Below are positions 63,779-64,000 of a stretch of 64,000 nt of DNA, in pieces. The translations under genes and the position numbers were made by a program. Position 1 is the stretch's first letter, and every line of letters starts with the position of its first letter. The DNA comes from Butyrivibrio hungatei DSM 14810. GTDB lineage: Bacteria; Bacillota; Clostridia; Lachnospirales; Lachnospiraceae. The notes beneath the pieces were generated by a model. That model was not told where the DNA came from, searched no databases, and saw nothing but the letters and a program-made list of their open reading frames with translations. The stretch lies in assembly GCF_900143205.1 (NCBI RefSeq), contig NZ_FRDH01000007.1:184877-248876 (forward strand), read 5' to 3'.

Positions 63779-64000
63779 GGATAAGCCCTCGACCTATTAG
63801 TACACATCAGCTGAACACGTTACCGTGCTTACACCTTGTGCCTATCTAACCTCGTACTCTCCAAGGGGTCTTACTGCCGAAGCAGGGATATCTCATCTTG
63901 AGGGGGGCTTCACGCTTAGATGCCTTCAGCGTTTATCCCTTCCGGACGTGGCTACCCAGCCTTATGCATCTGGCGATGCAGCTGATACACCAGCGGTCCG
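63779..64000 (-). rRNA. 23S ribosomal RNA, 3' end (partial)
   Basis: Read on the minus strand, the segment has the conserved 3' terminal part of 23S rRNA: CAGCTGCATCGCCAGATGC, CTAAGCGTGAAGCC, GACCCCTTGGAGAGTACGAG and the end GTACTAATAGGTCGAGGGCT. The gene continues beyond the right edge of the window. No 5S gene lies between it and the tRNAs. Confidence 0.95.

Overview
The window is a 64 kb piece of a low-GC Firmicute chromosome. It is most likely a Lachnospiraceae member close to Butyrivibrio or Pseudobutyrivibrio. The indicators are the adjacent ptb-buk pair for kinase-type butyrate formation, a lipoprotein GH10 xylanase, CUT1 sugar uptake coupled to a GH32 fructosidase, a FliD-like flagellar protein, AGGAGG-type ribosome sites, and consensus sigma-A promoters (TTGACA-17-TATAAT). 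The genus is an inference; no search could be run.

Layout. Positions 1-7.1 kb hold a tight, mostly minus-strand series of small accessory enzymes: HAD, calcineurin-like phosphatase, histidine phosphatase, Nudix, GNAT, an RdgB-Nudix fusion and a P-loop kinase. Between them lie short 5' remnants of other enzyme genes (GNAT, MazG-like, nitrilase-like). Positions 7.2-24.8 kb are the core information-processing block, all minus strand: rpmG-secE-nusG-rplK-rplA, a CapA-like intruder, rplJ-rplL behind an L10 leader, rpoB-rpoC, rpsL-rpsG-fusA and tuf. Several units have their own recognisable promoter. Positions 24.9-37 kb carry surface and flagellar functions: a GT-C membrane protein, a FliD-like protein, Glf, an XRE regulator, and a six-gene operon including CDP-3,6-dideoxyhexose enzymes (RfbG, RfbH, a reductase/epimerase) and two TPR-linked glycosyltransferases. 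Positions 37-39.3 kb encode a lipoprotein and a diguanylate cyclase. Positions 39.3-46.7 kb are a fructoside/sucrose locus (fructokinase, GH32, binding protein, two permeases, divergent LacI regulator) with an array of operator-like repeats. Then come prfB, secA, buk, ptb, a thioesterase, a GT2, sdaAA-sdaAB, a lipoprotein diverging from the GH10 xylanase, a tandem Nudix protein, an MBL hydrolase, a three-gene membrane/LuxR module and a DNA glycosylase. The right edge is the 3' end of a 23S rRNA gene followed by five tRNA genes (Asn, Glu, Met/Ile2, Val, Leu).

How parts work together. The sucrose locus imports a fructoside by ABC transport without its own ATPase, cleaves it with GH32 and phosphorylates fructose. 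Ptb-Buk turn butyryl-CoA into butyrate and ATP. The glycan operon makes an unusual dideoxy sugar, probably for surface polysaccharide or flagellin.

The most unusual signals are: (i) a 166-nt minus-strand tract between the tRNA cluster and the DNA glycosylase that folds into four consecutive hairpins; (ii) a 128-177 nt long-stem element with tandem 35-bp repeats between secA and buk; (iii) the MotA-like/LuxR-HTH/SurA-like three-gene module; (iv) the remnant-studded enzyme cluster at the left edge; and (v) five operator copies, three at exact 21-bp spacing, in the LacI divergent region.
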